The notes under the pieces are model-generated. The model saw only the letters and a list, made by a program, of their open reading frames with translations. It was not told where the DNA came from and searched no databases. Shown piece by piece: positions 61,351 to 64,000 of a DNA stretch of 64,000 bases (positions are counted from its first letter, which is position 1; each line of letters begins with the position of its first letter). The DNA is taken from the NCBI GenBank assembly GCA_043753895.1, contig JAYUWK010000107.1, forward strand, positions 18,110 to 82,109, in the 5' to 3' direction. The translations under genes were made by a program, and so were the position numbers. The DNA comes from WLMZ01 sp043753895 (GTDB lineage Bacteria > Actinomycetota > Acidimicrobiia > Acidimicrobiales > Ilumatobacteraceae).

Positions 61351-64000
61351 ATGAGCAACTCGAGCGTCGGGACTGTGACGGTGATGTTTACCGATTTGGT
61401 GGGATCCACACAGCTACGGACGCGTCTCGGCGAGGAGGCCGCTGAGGTATTGCGTGGAGTGCACGACGCGATCCTCAGCGGCGCGATCACCAGCAACGGT
61501 GGTCAGGTCGTCAAGCATCTCGGTGACGGGATGATGGCCACCTTTGCCAGTGCAGCGGGGGCTGTCGCCGCAGGCGTGGCACTCCAGCAGGACATCGATC
61601 TGGTGAATCGTCGCGGTGCGACCGAACGGATGCAGGTACGGGTCGGCATATCCGTCGGTGACGTCACGTTCGAAGGCGACGACTGTTTCGGGTTGCCGGT
61701 GGTCGAAGCACAAAGGCTCGAGGCGTCCGCGGAGCCGGGGACGATCCGTTGCGCCGCGTTGGTGATGCATCTCGCCAGAGGGCGCGGTGGTCACGAGTTC
61801 CGCCCCCTCGGCGACCTCGAGCTGAAGGGACTTGCCGAGCCACTCGCCGCGTGCGAAGTGGTTTGGATGCCGCTCGCCGAACAGGAATCGTCCTCGGCGG
61901 AGCTCGAACTCCCTCCGGTGTTCGCGCACGCGCCGGGGCTTCCCTTCTCCGGGCGCGACGAGGTCTTCGAGAAGCTCGTCGAAGCATGGAAGCGCTGTAA
62001 CGCGGGAGGGTTCGCGGTCGTGATGCTCGCCGGCGAACCGGGTATCGGCAAGACCCGGCTGGCGCAGGAGTTGGCAACCCGGGTGCAGGGCGCGAACGCG
62101 TTGGTGTTGGCCGGACGTTGTGATGAAGACGTTGCGGTGCCGTTCCAGGCGTTCGGTGCTGCGTTGGACTGGTTGGTGAAGCAGACGCTGCCCGAACATC
62201 GCCTCGCCGCGCTGGGCGAATACCCCGGCGATCTTGTCAGGCTGGTGCCTGACCTGGACGATCGAGTTGACGGACTGCCTGCGCCGTTGCGTGACGAGCC
62301 CGACACCGAACGGTTCCGGTTGTTTCAGGCAGTGGAGTCGTGGTTGAGCGTCGGCGGGGGAGAACGCCCACGACTGTTCGTGATCGATGACCTCCATTGG
62401 GCTGACAAGCCGACGCTGCTGTTGTTACGACATTTGATCACTGCCCACCCGCCAGGGCTGATGGTGTTGTGCACCTACCGCGACACCGATGTCGATCGCA
62501 CGCACCCATTGTCGGCGATGCTGGCTGACTTCCGACGGATGGAGGCCGTCACTCGTATCGGACTCGACGGTCTCGGTAGCGATGGGGTTCGTGAACTCCT
62601 CGTCCGAACGGGCGGCCACGATCTCGACGAGGCCGGTCTGGCGTTCGCAGAACTCGTGCACCGCGAAACCTCGGGCAACCCGTTCTTCCTCGGCGAGGTA
62701 CTGCGGCATCTCGCCGAAACCGGCGCGCTGGTAGAACGCGACGGTCGCTGGACAAGCGACCTGACGCCCGAGGAAGCCGGCATCCCCGAAGGCATCCGCG
62801 AAGTCGTGGGCCGCCGGTTGAGCCGTCTCGGCCCCGACGTCGAGCAAGTCCTGCGCTCGGCTGCAGTCATCGGTTACGAGTTCGACGTCGACCTACTCGC
62901 CGACGTCGTCGGACGCCACGCCGACAGCGTGTTGGACGCCCTCGACACCGCAATTGCAGCAAGTCTCGCTGTCGAGGTTGGCGTCAACCGTTACCGCTTC
63001 GCGCACGCACTGGTCCGCGAGACACTCCACGGCGAACTGTCCGCGAGCCGACGGTCCCGTCAGCACCGTAAGGTGGCCGAAGCGCTCGAGATCCGCCACG
63101 CCAGCGATCTCGATGCCGTCGTCACCGAACTTGCGACGCACTGGACGGAAGCATCCGCTGGCGGAGATCCGACACGGGCAATTGAACTGACCGTGCAGGC
63201 CGGTGCGCAGGCCGCAGACCGAAGCGCCTTCGAAAGCGCGGTGCGTTGGTTCGAAACGGCGTTGGAGCTGATGGAGGATGTCGACTCATTCGATGCCGAC
63301 CGTTGCCGAACCCTGGTGCGACTTGCCGAATCGCAGTGCTTCTCCGGTGCTGTCGAGTTGGGTCAGGCGAGCGCGTTGGCTGCGGCAACGCTGGCCGTGG
63401 ATATCGGTGATGTCGACACGGCATGTGAGGCGCTCGGCGTCACGACGCGAGGAACCTTCATCGAGACCGATGCGGCCGAACTCGACAAGACCATTTTGCT
63501 CCGGCGGGCGTTGGCGTTGCCTGCGCTCACTGATGCCCAACGCGCCGAATTGGTGGGCACACTGTCTGTCGAACTGATCTTCGAGCGCGACTTGGAGGGG
63601 CGCCGGGTCGCCCTCGACCAGTTCTTCACACTGTTGCCGTCACTCTCGCCTGTCGAACGAGCCCATGTGCTCACCCGCATGGGGCCCCCCTCGATGCGCC
63701 TCGATCGCTCTGATACCGAGCGGCACGCACGGTTCATGCAGGAGGCGCTCGAGATCGAGAGGGCTCCGACGCGGGTGCAGATGCTCCTCTACAACCGGAG
63801 TTTCATCGCATTCATCCTCGGCCAACGCGACGTCCTCGACGCCGCACTCGCCCGGATGAAATTTGCAGTCGGAGAATCCTCGAACAGGCTCATGGTCAAC
63901 ACGCTGCTCATCGACACGATGCTCAAGGCCGTTGACGGGAAACTCGACCTCGCTGAGGAATCATCGCGGGCAATGGTGCGCCTGATGAAGCAGCTCGATC
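61351..64000 (+). CDS. Adenylate/guanylate cyclase-domain AAA-type ATPase regulator, C-terminus beyond window
   Basis: The visible 883 residues start with a class III cyclase domain: TVTVMFTDLVGSTQLRTRLG (first metal Asp), VVKHLGDGMMATFASAAG (second metal Asp), VRVGISVGDVTFEGDDCFGL. A signalling ATPase follows, with Walker A LAGEPGIGKTRLAQELA near residue 229, Walker B RLFVIDDLHWADKPTLLLL and sensor RETSGNPFFLGEVLRHL, then helical TPR-like repeats from about residue 600. This is a common actinobacterial cyclase-MalT-like architecture. Both catalytic Asp positions are kept, so it could make cAMP. GGGTGGGTG precedes ATG 61351. Confidence 0.9.
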   Translation, partial: MSNSSVGTVTVMFTDLVGSTQLRTRLGEEAAEVLRGVHDAILSGAITSNGGQVVKHLGDGMMATFASAAGAVAAGVALQQDIDLVNRRGATERMQVRVGISVGDVTFEGDDCFGLPVVEAQRLEASAEPGTIRCAALVMHLARGRGGHEFRPLGDLELKGLAEPLAACEVVWMPLAEQESSSAELELPPVFAHAPGLPFSGRDEVFEKLVEAWKRCNAGGFAVVMLAGEPGIGKTRLAQELATRVQGANALVLAGRCDEDVAVPFQAFGAALDWLVKQTLPEHRLAALGEYPGDLVRLVPDLDDRVDGLPAPLRDEPDTERFRLFQAVESWLSVGGGERPRLFVIDDLHWADKPTLLLLRHLITAHPPGLMVLCTYRDTDVDRTHPLSAMLADFRRMEAVTRIGLDGLGSDGVRELLVRTGGHDLDEAGLAFAELVHRETSGNPFFLGEVLRHLAETGALVERDGRWTSDLTPEEAGIPEGIREVVGRRLSRLGPDVEQVLRSAAVIGYEFDVDLLADVVGRHADSVLDALDTAIAASLAVEVGVNRYRFAHALVRETLHGELSASRRSRQHRKVAEALEIRHASDLDAVVTELATHWTEASAGGDPTRAIELTVQAGAQAADRSAFESAVRWFETALELMEDVDSFDADRCRTLVRLAESQCFSGAVELGQASALAAATLAVDIGDVDTACEALGVTTRGTFIETDAAELDKTILLRRALALPALTDAQRAELVGTLSVELIFERDLEGRRVALDQFFTLLPSLSPVERAHVLTRMGPPSMRLDRSDTERHARFMQEALEIERAPTRVQMLLYNRSFIAFILGQRDVLDAALARMKFAVGESSNRLMVNTLLIDTMLKAVDGKLDLAEESSRAMVRLMKQLD

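Overview
The window is high-GC, densely packed bacterial chromosome. Gene order and family content point to an actinobacterium, and most likely to class Acidimicrobiia. The evidence is an mIHF-type integration host factor beside gmk-rpoZ-coaBC-metK-priA, a DUF1844 gene beside infC, an actinobacterial PriA without a Walker A motif, RHH/PIN toxin-antitoxin pairs and many apparently leaderless genes. The class-level call is inference; no rRNA or tRNA gene is present to anchor it.

Region 1 (1-20.1 kb) is core housekeeping, almost all on the minus strand. infC (cut by the window edge, with an AUA start) diverges from a DUF1844 gene. Next come hisG, a cold-shock-like gene and an alkyltransferase-like gene, joined by start/stop overlaps. 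Upstream lies a long chain of overlapping genes. In transcription order it runs pyrR-pyrB-pyrC-carA-carB-pyrD (pyrimidine synthesis), mihF-gmk-rpoZ-coaBC-metK-priA, then, beyond a plus-strand RsmC-like methyltransferase, def-fmt-rsmB-mog. The pyr leader holds a consensus PyrR-binding hairpin, a strong Shine-Dalgarno and an intrinsic terminator inside the first codons of pyrR. This is a coherent translation-coupled attenuator.

Region 2 (20.1-30.6 kb) holds two coupled polytopic membrane proteins, then (minus strand) the HAD-PlsC fusion-aroQ-pepP-efp-nusB operon. Upstream of that operon is a small RNA candidate with three hairpins, each displaying a CCCCC loop at exact 40-nt spacing (6C-RNA-like). 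A LysR regulator and an acyl-CoA carboxylase carboxyltransferase follow on the plus strand.

Region 3 (30.6-46.6 kb) is central and accessory metabolism: gltA, a hipBA toxin-antitoxin pair, a quinone oxidoreductase, a PEP-utilising mobile-domain protein, icd with a HAD phosphatase, a TauD-type dioxygenase, an acyl-CoA dehydrogenase coupled to an ABC exporter, an alkylsulfatase-like metallo-beta-lactamase protein, a DMT transporter, an aldo/keto reductase remnant, and a marR-MFS pair with a 14-bp-arm operator.

Region 4 (46.6-64 kb) is accessory. A 214-nt dispersed repeat, an inverted copy of one at 23.8 kb, abuts an amidohydrolase start. It is followed by a P450 fused to a cyclic-nucleotide-binding domain, a phosphotransferase, a dimethylformamidase-like protein and small secreted proteins bracketed by hairpin repeats. 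A decaying stretch (54.5-58.2 kb) holds two vapBC modules and remnants of PIN, MazF, methyltransferase, TetR and maleylpyruvate-isomerase-like genes. The window ends with an MFS exporter, a second PEP mobile-domain paralogue and a cyclase-ATPase regulator that runs off the edge.

Two genome-wide habits stand out. Many genes have a -10 box (TAnnnT) 6-8 nt before the start codon with no Shine-Dalgarno, so they are probably leaderless. At three genes (mog, nusB, gltA) short tandem repeats that contain a stop codon sit on or just after the stop.
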